In this document: piece by piece, positions 51,082-60,137 of the stretch
How positions within the stretch are numbered: the stretch's first letter is position 1
Layout: each line of letters opens with the position of its first letter
NCBI RefSeq assembly: GCF_037137075.1
Contig: NZ_JBBBNV010000019.1
Coordinates: 31,492 to 95,491, forward strand
Direction of reading: 5' to 3'
Source: JBBBNV01 sp037137075
GTDB lineage: Bacteria > Bacillota > Bacilli > Paenibacillales > NBRC-103111
DNA: 64,000 nt
The notes under the pieces: generated by a model
What the model saw: the letters and a program-made list of their open reading frames with translations, nothing else
What the model was told of the DNA's origin: nothing
The model's database searches: none
Translations under genes and position numbers: made by a program

Positions 51082-53262
51082 GTGGCCTATTTTCCCGAGC
51101 ATGATTCCATAAATACGGTTATTTCCAGCACGGAAGAGGTGCTGAGCGCAATAGCAAACCGACATATCGGCGCTCATCCGAAGCATGGTCCCGTCTTCCG
51201 GGTTTTTGCCAGGGAGGGCTTTATCCGCCAGTCCGACTACCGGTATGTCATGAATGTGGAGGACAAAATTCCGGATGTGCGGGAAGGTCAGTTCGTCTAT
51301 GCCTGGGCGAAGCTGTGGAGCGGCGAGGAACGGGACATGCCGCTGAGCGTCAGCTGCTTTAGTCCGCTTCACGTGTATGTCAACGGCGAGCGCCGGTTTA
51401 AATCGAACCTGAATGACGATGTGTTTCCCGATCGGAAAAATTGGTTTCATGTCCGGGTGAACCAAGGCTGGAACCACGTTGTGCTGCGGTTTCTCAAAAC
51501 TGCGACAGGCTGCGGAGGGCTGTTCGGGACAGGCTCGATCAAAGGGGCGCCCTTGCATTTTTTGGCGCCGTCGGCGGAACGGTCCGGTCAGGAAGGGTGG
51601 ATATTCAGCGAGCCGCTGGACGCTCCCCTATCGGAGCTTCCCGGGGAAGGGATGTCGGAAGCGGATACCGGCCTGAGGTGGTACCCGAAGCGGGAATGGG
51701 AGACGCATACGCTGGAGCAAAGCGCAGTGGAACGGTTATTCGGCAGTCCCCAGGACAGCTGCGCTGTTGCATGGACGCGGCTTCGCCGGACCGGAGGAGA
51801 CGGGCTGACCGTTCAGCTGCGCGGCATGCGGCGCGGTGCCGGGGAGATCTACGTCAATGGCCGTGAGGTGTACTCCAGCACGGCGTCCGGCAGCGCCGGG
51901 GCTTTCAGCGTGCAGGCGGCTCTGAAGCCCGGCCTGAACGACATGATCATCCGGTCGCACTCTGGCGGCGGCCAGTGGGGTCTGGAGCTGGAGGATGTGC
52001 AGGGAGAAGACTCCGGCTTCGAGCTGCCGGTGCCTGTCCGCGGAGCACCGGATGCATGGCTGTATGCGGGACCATTTTCTGCTGGTATTCCTTTCCAGGC
52101 GGAGGATTTCTGCTCTATGCATACCGTGTTTAAGGACGGTAAGGACGGAACGTACTGGCAGGTGGACCTCCCTGACAGCTGGGTTCGCCCGTATTTGGAA
52201 ACCGCGCTATTCGGGAAATGGAACTATCCGCTGGGCGTAACCTTGTACGGCTTGCTGCAAAGCGGTGAAGTGCTGGAGCGTCCGGATTATGTCCGCTATG
52301 TGCTGGATCATATCGAGCTGTGTACCCGCTGGGATGAATACGCCCGCTGGGATTTGCAGCAATACGGGGCGCCGGGGCTGAACCACCAGCTTGCGGCGAT
52401 AGACAGTCTGGATGATTGCGGCTCCTTCGGGGCGGTAACCTTGCGGGCGATGAATCACCGGGAGCTTCGAGGCGCCGAGCCGGCCATCGAGCGGATTGCC
52501 TCCTATATCAGACACGAGCAGGATCGGCTTGCGGACGGCGCGCTTTACCGCGTCCGGGGCAGCGCCGATTTTATGGAGCGGACGATGTGGTGCGATGATT
52601 TGTATATGAGCGTGCCGTTTTTGTGCCGGTACTACGTCCGGACGGGCAATGAGGAGGCGCTCCTGGACGCGGCCAGACAGTTCAAGCTGTACAAAAGCTA
52701 TTTGTTTATGCCGGATCAGTCCATTATGCACCATGTGTACGACTTTAAATTCAATAAGCCGAACACGGTGCCATGGGGCAGGGGGAACGGCTGGGTACTG
52801 TTCTCGCTGACGGAGCTCTTGACAGTTATGCCGCAGAAGCATGAGCTGCGCGGGGAGCTGCTGCAGTTTTACCGGGAGCTGTGCGGCGGCTATTTGGCGC
52901 TGCAGGGCGGCAACGGCCTGTGGCATCAGGTGCTGACCGACCCGGAATCGTATGAGGAATCGTCATGCACCTCGATGTTCATTTACGCCTTTGCCCGGGG
53001 AGTGCGGCAGGGCTGGCTGACGAACCCCGGCCCATACAGCGCTGCCGCAGCCAAGGGCTGGGACGGTCTACGGAGGCTTGCAATCGATAAGCACGGCCAT
53101 ATTTACGGGGTATGCCGGGGCTCGGGCTTTTCATTCAATAAGCTTTACTACAAGGATGAGCTCTCCTGGCTGCTTGACGACACGCACGGAATCGGCATCA
53201 TTCTGCTGGCGGGTCTTGAAGCGCTGAAGCTGGAGCGGTTTTTGGCCGAATCCGCCGATTAA
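51082..53262 (+). CDS. Large GH105-type unsaturated glucuronyl/rhamnogalacturonyl hydrolase with N-terminal extension
   Basis: A 726-residue protein that starts at GTG 51082 behind AAAGGAG at 51067-51073. The first 370 residues hold two beta-rich domains that look carbohydrate-binding (SVSCFSPLHVYVNGERRF and EIYVNGREVYSS appear to be repeated blades). The last 350 residues are a GH105 (alpha/alpha)6 domain with Asp505 in MWCDDLYMSVPFL matching the catalytic acid, then VPWGRGNGWVLFSLTEL and VCRGSGFSF. It is about twice the length of the GH105 at 35342. No signal peptide is seen. The extension may provide binding or trimer contacts for longer oligosaccharides. Confidence 0.88.
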   Translation: MAYFPEHDSINTVISSTEEVLSAIANRHIGAHPKHGPVFRVFAREGFIRQSDYRYVMNVEDKIPDVREGQFVYAWAKLWSGEERDMPLSVSCFSPLHVYVNGERRFKSNLNDDVFPDRKNWFHVRVNQGWNHVVLRFLKTATGCGGLFGTGSIKGAPLHFLAPSAERSGQEGWIFSEPLDAPLSELPGEGMSEADTGLRWYPKREWETHTLEQSAVERLFGSPQDSCAVAWTRLRRTGGDGLTVQLRGMRRGAGEIYVNGREVYSSTASGSAGAFSVQAALKPGLNDMIIRSHSGGGQWGLELEDVQGEDSGFELPVPVRGAPDAWLYAGPFSAGIPFQAEDFCSMHTVFKDGKDGTYWQVDLPDSWVRPYLETALFGKWNYPLGVTLYGLLQSGEVLERPDYVRYVLDHIELCTRWDEYARWDLQQYGAPGLNHQLAAIDSLDDCGSFGAVTLRAMNHRELRGAEPAIERIASYIRHEQDRLADGALYRVRGSADFMERTMWCDDLYMSVPFLCRYYVRTGNEEALLDAARQFKLYKSYLFMPDQSIMHHVYDFKFNKPNTVPWGRGNGWVLFSLTELLTVMPQKHELRGELLQFYRELCGGYLALQGGNGLWHQVLTDPESYEESSCTSMFIYAFARGVRQGWLTNPGPYSAAAAKGWDGLRRLAIDKHGHIYGVCRGSGFSFNKLYYKDELSWLLDDTHGIGIILLAGLEALKLERFLAESAD

Positions 53263-53290
53263 ACGAAGCGGCCGCGTGCTGCAAAAGCTA

Positions 53291-54178
53291 TCATTTTGCC
53301 GGCACAGGGCGGCGAGAGCCGATTACATCAGAAGCGGCTCCTGACGGCGAGGCCTGCTTGCGGTAGGCGGCGGGCGGACAGCCGTACATGGCGGTAAATT
53401 GGCGTGTGAAATAATAGGGGCTGCCGTAGCCCGCCGCCTCCGCGATTTCAGCCACGGACTTGTCGCTTACGGCGAGCAGCTGCTGGGCATGCTGCAGCCG
53501 GATTTTGTTCAGCATATCCATAACGGATTCGCCGGTTTGCTGCTTGAACAGATGCGCGAAGCGGGAAGGGGACAGATTGACGGCAGCAGCAAGAACAGGA
53601 ACGGACAACGGCTCGTTGAATTTGTCTGATAGAAGCTGAATCGCATGACCGATACGGGAGTCCAGCCGCTGGACTCCTGTTTCGCTATGTTTATAGATAA
53701 GCAGCAGCGCTTCCTCCAGCGCGTTGGCGGACAGCTTTTCCCCGATGAAGCTTGTGTCCCGGCTGTACTTCACAAGACGGTCCAAGGCGCAGATGAAGTC
53801 GGTGTCCGGACCGTCATTGCCGATGTGTCCGCCCTTAATCCCCTTGAGCTGCTCGGGCAGCTGCAGCAGAGGCATCCATTCCTCCCGCGGTGTGAAGTGG
53901 CACCAGTAAAACTCCCAATCCCCCTGATCGTCAGCAGCATACAGATGAGGGGTTCCGGGAGTAATGACAGTAATATCTCCGGGCCTGGACTCCAGCACGT
54001 CGGTGCCGTGATGAAACAAGCCGCAGCCGGATAAGGTGTAGGTCAAATAAAAATCGCGAGTGCCTCTGGAGCGCTTCACCCGGTAGCCGAACGACCGCTT
54101 GTAACGCTCGGCGCGCAGCATGCCCGGCACTGTAGGCTGATTCTCTACGGTAAAGCTGTTCCACACCATCGGGTTCAT
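53291..54178 (-). CDS. AraC-family regulator with cupin-like sensor domain
   Basis: A 295-residue soluble regulator. The N-terminal cupin domain (YLTYTLSGCGLFHHGTDVLE, then GTPHLYAADDQGDWEFYWCHF) would bind a small sugar. The C-terminal 100 residues are a double AraC helix-turn-helix (VLAAAVNLSPSRFAHLFKQQ, then EIAEAAGYGSPYYFTRQFTA). ATG 54178 on the minus strand is preceded by AAGGGGGC. It converges with the large GH105 gene and is a likely local activator of the pectin genes to its left, binding repeats such as those at 50949. Confidence 0.92.
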   Translation of the reverse strand: MNPMVWNSFTVENQPTVPGMLRAERYKRSFGYRVKRSRGTRDFYLTYTLSGCGLFHHGTDVLESRPGDITVITPGTPHLYAADDQGDWEFYWCHFTPREEWMPLLQLPEQLKGIKGGHIGNDGPDTDFICALDRLVKYSRDTSFIGEKLSANALEEALLLIYKHSETGVQRLDSRIGHAIQLLSDKFNEPLSVPVLAAAVNLSPSRFAHLFKQQTGESVMDMLNKIRLQHAQQLLAVSDKSVAEIAEAAGYGSPYYFTRQFTAMYGCPPAAYRKQASPSGAASDVIGSRRPVPAK

Positions 54179-54446
54179 CGTCTCGGCCCCCTTTATGAAG
54201 TAGTTTATAAGGAATATCAACACAAATCAACATAAACAGAACGAAACGGAACAGAAGCGATTGCGGATTTGAATGCACGGGAGACGTGGTATTTGTTTTG
54301 AATATAATTTTCAGAAAGTTTAAAGTTATCGTTGCTCCTGCGCTGCGGATCGTCATATAATAATGTTATAAAACATAACATATAGATAACATTGTGCATC
54401 GGATGGAGAGATTTGGCTCTTATCACGTACGGGGAGGCGGAGCGGC

Positions 54447-54960
54447 TTGCACATTAAGGCAATGTCAATTTACCCACTGTCGGAGGGACGGGTCATTGCA
54501 GGCAGGGCTGGCGTTATGCGGGTCGTGAAGTCCGTCAATGTCATGGATGCACCGGATATTTCCGACTGGATTGAGGCCGGGGAGCTGCTGTTTACAACCG
54601 CCTATCTGATGAAGGATGCGCCCGAGAATGCGGTCGGGCTGCTGCGCAGGCTGGATGAGCGCGGCGCGGCCGGCAACGCTGGAGACCTTCATCGAGCATG
54701 ACGGGCAGATTGCGGAAGCAGCCAAGCAGCTGTACATTCAACGCAACACGGCGGCCTATCGGCTGGAGAAAATCAGCGAGCTGCTTGGTATTGATTTCAA
54801 GAAGGTCAATGATTTGCTGCGTTTGAAACTGGCTTTTCTGTTCCGTCACCGTATAGAAGGGACGGTGCATGTGGCAAAGCGTGCGTCTACAGGCGAGCCT
54901 GCCGGCGCGCGAGGGAGCGGAGAGCTGAGGTCGGCAGCCAGAATGGGCCTCGGCCGCTGA
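54447..54960 (+). pseudogene. PucR-family regulator remnant with internal deletion
   Basis: From 54447 the frame encodes the start of a PucR purine-catabolism regulator (AGVMRVVKSVNVMDAPDISD, then GELLFTTAYLMKDAPENAVG). At about 54665 it changes frame directly into the C-terminal PucR-type helix-turn-helix (TLETFIEHDGQIAEAAKQLY, then IQRNTAAYRLEKISELLGID). Roughly 380 residues normally between these parts are absent. Both preserved ends are unmutated at the motif level, so the deletion looks recent. Neither fragment is likely to work. An intact amidohydrolase gene follows, which in complete loci is under PucR control. Confidence 0.75.
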
Positions 54961-55012
54961 CGCCCGTTCCGGGCCGCGTACGGCCAAGACGGACATCTGG
55001 AGGAGGCTTCTG

Positions 55013-56347
55013 ATGAACAAACCATCCATATTGATTAAACACGCGCAGCTTGTAACGATGAACGCCAAGGACGAGGTGTTTACTGGCGATGTATGGATTG
55101 AAGCGGGACGTATCCAGGCGGTTGCGCCAGAGCTGAACGCTGCGGCGGACCGGGTTATCGACGCCGGCGGCAAGGTGCTGCTGCCCGGCTTTATTCAAAC
55201 TCACGTGCATTTGTGCCAAACCTTGTTCCGCGGGCGGGCGGACGATATGGAGCTTCTGGACTGGCTGAAAAAACGGATTTGGCCCCTGGAGGGCGCTCAC
55301 GATGAGGAGTCCGTTTTTTACTCGGCGCTGCTTGGCATCGGGGAGCTGATCCGCAGCGGCACAACGACCATTCTGGACATGGAAACGGTCCGTCACGCGG
55401 ATGCCGCTTTTCGGGCTATGGCAGAGAGCGGAATTCGGGCGATTTCCGGCAAGGTGATGATGGACCGGGGCGAGGACGTGCCGGAGTCGCTTGCCGAGGA
55501 TACAGACCGTTCGATGCAGGAAAGCGTCGATTTGCTGGAACGGTGGCACGGTTACGACGGCGGGCGTCTCGGCTATGCGTTCTGCCCCCGGTTTGTGCTG
55601 TCCTGCACGGAGCGGCTTTTGCTTGGAGTACGCGACCTGTCGGAGCAGTACGGGGTGCTGGTGCATACGCACGCCTCGGAGAACCGCAGCGAAATTGAGC
55701 TGGTCGAGCGGGAGCTGGGGATGCGCAATGTGGTTTATTTTGACCATATCGGCCTTGCCACGCCGCGCCTTGTTCTGGCTCACGGGGTATGGCTCGACGA
55801 GCAGGAGAAGCGGATCGTCCGGGATCGCGGGGTTAAGCTGACGCATTGTCCGGGGTCGAATTTGAAGCTGGCCTCCGGCATAGCGGAGGTGCCGGATTTG
55901 CTGACCCGCTCGATTGCTATGGGGATTGGGGCGGACGGGGCTCCCTGCAACAACACGCTCGACATGTACCAGGAGATGAAGCTGACGGCGCTGCTGCATA
56001 AGGTGAAACACGGGCCAAGGGCGATGGATGCCAAAACAGCGCTGCGGATGGCGACGATAGGCGGCGCAGAGGTGCTTGGGCTTGAGCGTGAAATCGGGAG
56101 CATTGAAGCGGGGAAAAAAGCGGACCTGCAGCTTGTGGATTTGAACGAGTTTCATGCGTACCCCGCTTATGACGCGGATGTGTATTCACGGCTCGTATAC
56201 GCGGCGGGCCGCGCCGATGTGGATACGGTTCTGATTGACGGCAATATTGTAATGGAGAACAAAACGGTGCTGACGGTGGATAAAGCAGTGGTGCTGGCAG
56301 AGACGGACCGCTGCATCCGGCGGCTGCTGGAACGTATTGGAGGATAA
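55013..56347 (+). CDS. Amidohydrolase of the TrzA/AtzA/deoxyadenosine deaminase group
   Basis: A 444-residue metal-dependent deaminase of the S-adenosylhomocysteine/5'-methylthioadenosine deaminase superfamily branch. Metal ligands are in GFIQTHVHLCQTLFRG, HTHASENRSEIE, LAHGVWLD and GADGAPCNNTLDMY. An N-terminal beta domain and C-terminal strand (SIEAGKKADLQLVDL) complete the fold. The reaction is probably deamination of an adenosine-type or guanine-like base. CTGGAGGAGG lies at 54998-55007. It follows the PucR remnant and precedes a possible xdhC remnant, so it likely belongs to a once larger purine catabolism cluster. Nearest candidates are 5'-deoxyadenosine deaminase and guanine deaminase-like enzymes. 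Confidence 0.88.
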   Translation: MNKPSILIKHAQLVTMNAKDEVFTGDVWIEAGRIQAVAPELNAAADRVIDAGGKVLLPGFIQTHVHLCQTLFRGRADDMELLDWLKKRIWPLEGAHDEESVFYSALLGIGELIRSGTTTILDMETVRHADAAFRAMAESGIRAISGKVMMDRGEDVPESLAEDTDRSMQESVDLLERWHGYDGGRLGYAFCPRFVLSCTERLLLGVRDLSEQYGVLVHTHASENRSEIELVERELGMRNVVYFDHIGLATPRLVLAHGVWLDEQEKRIVRDRGVKLTHCPGSNLKLASGIAEVPDLLTRSIAMGIGADGAPCNNTLDMYQEMKLTALLHKVKHGPRAMDAKTALRMATIGGAEVLGLEREIGSIEAGKKADLQLVDLNEFHAYPAYDADVYSRLVYAAGRADVDTVLIDGNIVMENKTVLTVDKAVVLAETDRCIRRLLERIGG

Positions 56348-57090
56348 GGAACCGCTGTTGTGAGGGGAAGCGCCGTCTATCCGGTGTGTTGTACGGCGGC
56401 AGCGCCGGAGTTTGTACCCGATGGGGGGAGCCGATATGGAATGGCATGAGCTGCTGGGGATCTGGGCCGGCAAGAAGCGGGAGGCGGTGCTGGCCCCGGG
56501 GGATTGGGGGCTGATTGACGGCTGTCCTCCCGGCCGCCGCTAAGGCCCCGGTGACATGAGCGAGGAGCGATGATCGGAGCGTCCGGATCAATTGGTTCAA
56601 TCAAGCTGCTGGATCAAAGGCTGGATATGAAAACGGTGTTTACGACGGATTGTTTGCCCGCGCCATGGACGGGCGGATTGCTGAATAGGGGCTGCTCCAG
56701 CTATGGGGCGGCCATTTGGCGATCCGACTAGCGGTTCCGCTCCCCGTAGTTGTTATCACCCGCAAAGCTCCCTCTGGGCGCGCAGTGACCTTTTCCGGTG
56801 ATAGAAACCGATGAACGAGTCCCTTTCTGCGGTCAAGGTACCTGAGACCCATTCATGCCGATGTGCATGTTTTGGACAAAAGCGCCGCCTATTTTTTGAA
56901 TCGCTGATGACAGCGTATCCACAATCGGCCTCTGAATCCGCCAAACCCGCGCGGGATGCCGGATGGCGGCGATTTACATTTTTTGGATCGAAAAAAAGTT
57001 TGTTTTTGTGGTTTGCCGTAAAACGGAGCAGTATGGCGCATTCAGAGGATCACGTATGATTTTTAGTAGAAAAATAGGCTTTCGAACCAA
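56348..57090. other. Region without intact genes; possible xdhC remnant
   Basis: A frame beginning ATG 56436, behind GGGGGGAG at 56425-56432, reads MEWHELLGIWAGKKREAVLA and then a short unrelated stretch to a stop at 56540. This start resembles XdhC/CoxI-type proteins, which assist xanthine dehydrogenase, and would be another gene that lost its body. Beyond 56560 no coding evidence or family was recognised; the part after 57000 becomes A+T-rich and leads into the nrd promoter. Confidence 0.4.
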
Positions 57091-57119
57091 TTGACATGCA
57101 CAAGATATTGATATAAATT
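57091..57119 (+). promoter_or_regulatory. Promoter of the nrd operon
   Basis: A consensus TTGACA at 57091-57096 is followed after 17 bp by TAAATT at 57114-57119; TATAAA at 57112-57117 is an alternative with a 15-bp spacer. The start would lie about 130 bp ahead of the riboswitch. Confidence 0.55.
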
Positions 57120-57144
57120 ATTTAAAGCAATCTACATATGGTTG
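57098..57144. promoter_or_regulatory. Putative tandem NrdR boxes
   Basis: Cores CAAGATATTG at 57101-57110 and CTACATATGG at 57132-57141 match 9 of 10 and 8 of 10 positions of the central CWATATATWG-type NrdR element, and are 31 bp apart centre to centre. Paired boxes at 15-16 or 31-32 bp are the rule for NrdR. The first overlaps the promoter spacer. Confidence 0.6.
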
Positions 57145-57249
57145 TGACGGGTGCTTTTTTCACCAAATAGCGGGTTTGCGGTCCTTGTGCAAGGACACCG
57201 GCCGTTAAGAAGCTAGACTAGAAGCGGGTTTATGAGCGTGAGCGAGTGA

Positions 57250-57440
57250 CTTCTAATCTGGAGCTATCGTGAAAAAAGCTTAATAGGGAAGTCCGGTGCA
57301 ACACCGGCGCGGTCCCGCCACTGTAAGGGAGCAGATTCGGTCCAATCAGCCACTGGCGCAAGGCTTTGATGCCGGGAAGGCGGACCCATCGCAAGGTGCC
57401 CCGAGCCAGGAGACCTGCCCGCACACATTGACACACCCCT
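57250..57440 (+). ncRNA. Cobalamin (B12) riboswitch
   Basis: The conserved blocks of the coenzyme-B12 riboswitch are present in order: AATAGGGAAGTCCGGTG near 57282-57298, GCGGTCCCGCCACTGTAAG near 57310-57328, and the B12 box AGCCAGGAGACCTGCC at 57404-57419. It is followed by an intrinsic terminator at 57509, so adenosylcobalamin should turn transcription off. Borders are approximate because the P1 stem is not obvious. Confidence 0.92.
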
Positions 57441-57508
57441 ACGGTCGATAGGAAGGTGTCCGTTACGTCGGTTTACTTGTCAGGCTTGAATAAGCCCTGC
57501 CTGTATTC

Positions 57509-57545
57509 GGCGCATCCGGCACGCCTGTCGCTGATGCGCCTTTTT
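57509..57545 (+). terminator. Riboswitch-associated terminator
   Basis: GGCGCATC at 57509-57516 pairs with GATGCGCC at 57533-57540, followed by TTTTT. A smaller hairpin, GGCTT-GAAT-AAGCC at 57483-57496, lies between the B12 aptamer and this stem and may take part in switching. Confidence 0.85.
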
Positions 57546-57675
57546 CGCTGGATAACAGTGAATTCCGCTTGCATGCACGGCATTGCTTTTTATTTCAAGA
57601 ATAAACAAGACCGGCTTGCGGACAATCGGCGGAGGGTGTTCCGGGCGCAGGGGATAGGGAAAGGGAGACTACATA

Positions 57676-58035
57676 ATGCTTATCGTTTACGATTCCAAGA
57701 CAGGGAATGTAAAAAGATTCATCGGCAAGCTGAATATGCAGGCGGTGCCGATTGATCACGAAATGATTATCGACGAGCCGTTCGTGCTCGTAACGTATAC
57801 AACCGGCTTCGGCCAGGCGCCGGATAAGACGCTCTCCTTCTTGAAGCGTAATCATCAGAAGCTGAAGGGGGTTTCGGCCAGCGGCAACCGCAACTGGGGC
57901 GAAGGCTTCGCCCGCAGCGCCGACCGGATCGCGGATCTGTACAGCGTCCCGGTGCTGAGCAAGTTCGAGCTGGCCGGAACAATGAAGGATGTAGAACGAT
58001 TCAAACAGGAGGTGAGCGCAGTTGCGTCATATTGA
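57676..58035 (+). CDS. nrdI: NrdI flavodoxin-like protein of class Ib ribonucleotide reductase
   Basis: A 119-residue flavodoxin-like protein. IVYDSKTGNVKRFIGKL forms the FMN phosphate loop, and VLVTYTTGFGQAP and ASGNRNWGEGFARSADRIAD flank the flavin. NrdI supplies superoxide for assembly of the manganese-tyrosyl radical cofactor of NrdF. GGGAAAGGGAGAC precedes the ATG at 57658-57670. The nrdE start lies inside its 3' end (14-bp overlap), so the two are coupled. Confidence 0.95.
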   Translation: MLIVYDSKTGNVKRFIGKLNMQAVPIDHEMIIDEPFVLVTYTTGFGQAPDKTLSFLKRNHQKLKGVSASGNRNWGEGFARSADRIADLYSVPVLSKFELAGTMKDVERFKQEVSAVASY

Positions 58036-60106
58036 ACTGAACAACATGCTCATGCAGCGGACCGAGGACGGCTTTTTCCAACTGGATAAGGACCGTGAGG
58101 CCGTAGAGGCGTTCATGGAGGAAGTCCGTGAGAAGAGCATTCATTTTGCCACGACAGCCGATAAAATCCGATATATGATTGAGGAAGACTTCTACGAAAA
58201 TGTGCTCGAAACCTACACGCTGGCGCAGGTAGAAGAAATTTATGGCATTACGCATGCATACCGTTTTGAATTTCCTTCGTATATGGCTGCGTCGAAGTTT
58301 TATACCGATTATGCCGTCAAAAGCAATGACCGCTCTCTTTATCTGGAGCATTATCCGGACCGGGTTGCGATTGTAGCGCTGCATCTGGCCCGTGGCGACA
58401 TGGAGGCGGCCCGCGCGCTGGCCGGTTCGATGATGGAGCGCCGGCTGCAGCCGGCTACGCCGACCTTCCTGAATGCCGGGAAAAGCAGACGCGGCGAGAT
58501 GGTATCGTGCTTCCTGCTGGAGCTGGACGATTCGCTCAATTCCATTAACTACGGCATTGGGACGTGTATGCAGCTTTCCAAAATCGGCGGCGGCGTTGCG
58601 GTCAACCTGTCCAAGCTGCGGGGCCGCGGCGAGCCGATCAAGGGTGTCGAAGGGGCGGCCAAGGGCATTATGCCGGTGCTGAAGCTGATGGAGGATGCAT
58701 TCTCCTACGCCGACCAAATGGGCCAGCGCAAAGGCTCGGGCGCAGGGTATTACAATATTTTCGGCTGGGACGTCATGGAGTTTCTGGACAGCAAAAAAAT
58801 CAATGCCGACGAGAAAACACGGCTCAAAACGCTGTCGATCGGGCTTATCGTTCCGAACAAGCTGTACACGCTGGCGGAGCGCAACGAGCCGCTGCATGTA
58901 TTTGCTCCCTATTCCGTTTACAAAGCGTACGGACAGCATATGGACGACATGGACATGGATGAAATGTACGACCGCCTGCTTGCCGATGACCGGGTGAAAA
59001 AGAAAGTAGTCATGAGCGCGCGGGACATGCTGATTAAAATTGCTACCATTCAGCTGGAATCCGGCTACCCGTATATTATGAACCGCAGCAACGCCAACAA
59101 AGGGCATGCGCTGAAGGATATCGGCACAATCAAGATGTCCAACCTGTGCACGGAGATTTTCCAGCTTCAGGAAACGTCCGAGATCGGGGATTACGGCCAG
59201 TCCGATGTTATCCGCCGGGACATCAGCTGTAATCTGGCGTCGCTGAACATCGCCAACGTCATGGAGCGGAAAAAAATCCGCGAATCCGTCCATGAAGGTA
59301 TGATCGCTCTCACTGCGGTGAGCGATATGACCAGCATTTCCAATGCGCCGGGTGTCGCCAAAGCGAACCGCGAGCTGCATTCGGTCGGGCTGGGCGCGAT
59401 GAACCTGCACGGCTATTTGGCCAAAAACAACATCGCCTACGACAGCAGCGACGCGATTCAATTCGCCAGAGCCTTCTTTATGGCACTGAACTTCTATTCC
59501 CTGGAGAAAAGCGCCGACATCGCAGCCTCGCGCGGCATCGTCTTCGACGGCTTCGAGCAGTCCGAATACGCCAAGGGCACCTACTTTGAACGCTATGAGC
59601 GCGAAGATTACCGTCCGGTCTCGGAGAAGGCGAAGGCGTTGTTTGAAGGCATGGAGCTTCCGTCCCCGCAGGACTGGAGCGAGCTGAAAGCCAAGGTGCA
59701 GAAGCAAGGCCTGTACCACGCCTACCGGCTTGCGATTGCGCCGACGCAGAGCATCTCCTACATTCAGAATGCCACCTCCAGTGTCATGCCGATTGTAGAG
59801 CCGATTGAAACGCGGACCTACGCGAATTCAACGACGTATTATCCGATGCCTTACCTGAATCGCGACAATTTCTTCTATTATAAATCCGCCTATAATATGG
59901 ATCAGTTCAAGGTCATTGATTTGATTGCCGAAATTCAGACGCACATCGATCAAGGCATCTCGACCGTCCTGCACGTGAACAGCGACGTGACGACGAGACA
60001 GCTGGCCCGTTACTATATTTATGCCGCCAAAAAAGGCTTGAAGTCGCTGTACTATACCCGGACGAACCGCTTGTCCGTCGAAGAATGCGTCAGCTGCTCG
60101 GTGTAA
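58022..60106 (+). CDS. nrdE: Class Ib ribonucleotide reductase large subunit
   Basis: A 694-residue NrdE. The start is TTG 58022 behind CAGGAGGTGAG at 58006-58016. Catalytic residues are the redox pair Cys163 (VSCFLLELDD) with its partner further on in SCNLASLN, the thiyl Cys376 in MSNLCTEIFQL, and the C-terminal shuttle Cys689/Cys692 in ECVSCSV. No N-terminal ATP cone is visible, as expected for class Ib. It reduces ribonucleoside diphosphates with NrdF radical and NrdH-type or thioredoxin electrons. No nrdH gene is in the window. Confidence 0.97.
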   Translation: MRHIELNNMLMQRTEDGFFQLDKDREAVEAFMEEVREKSIHFATTADKIRYMIEEDFYENVLETYTLAQVEEIYGITHAYRFEFPSYMAASKFYTDYAVKSNDRSLYLEHYPDRVAIVALHLARGDMEAARALAGSMMERRLQPATPTFLNAGKSRRGEMVSCFLLELDDSLNSINYGIGTCMQLSKIGGGVAVNLSKLRGRGEPIKGVEGAAKGIMPVLKLMEDAFSYADQMGQRKGSGAGYYNIFGWDVMEFLDSKKINADEKTRLKTLSIGLIVPNKLYTLAERNEPLHVFAPYSVYKAYGQHMDDMDMDEMYDRLLADDRVKKKVVMSARDMLIKIATIQLESGYPYIMNRSNANKGHALKDIGTIKMSNLCTEIFQLQETSEIGDYGQSDVIRRDISCNLASLNIANVMERKKIRESVHEGMIALTAVSDMTSISNAPGVAKANRELHSVGLGAMNLHGYLAKNNIAYDSSDAIQFARAFFMALNFYSLEKSADIAASRGIVFDGFEQSEYAKGTYFERYEREDYRPVSEKAKALFEGMELPSPQDWSELKAKVQKQGLYHAYRLAIAPTQSISYIQNATSSVMPIVEPIETRTYANSTTYYPMPYLNRDNFFYYKSAYNMDQFKVIDLIAEIQTHIDQGISTVLHVNSDVTTRQLARYYIYAAKKGLKSLYYTRTNRLSVEECVSCSV

Positions 60107-60137
60107 CCAGTGCTTGACCCAAAAGGAGAACCTGAAG

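Noticed and set aside
58001..59719. A 572-codon minus-strand frame
   Set aside because: It is antisense to nrdE, which is unmistakable from its catalytic cysteines.
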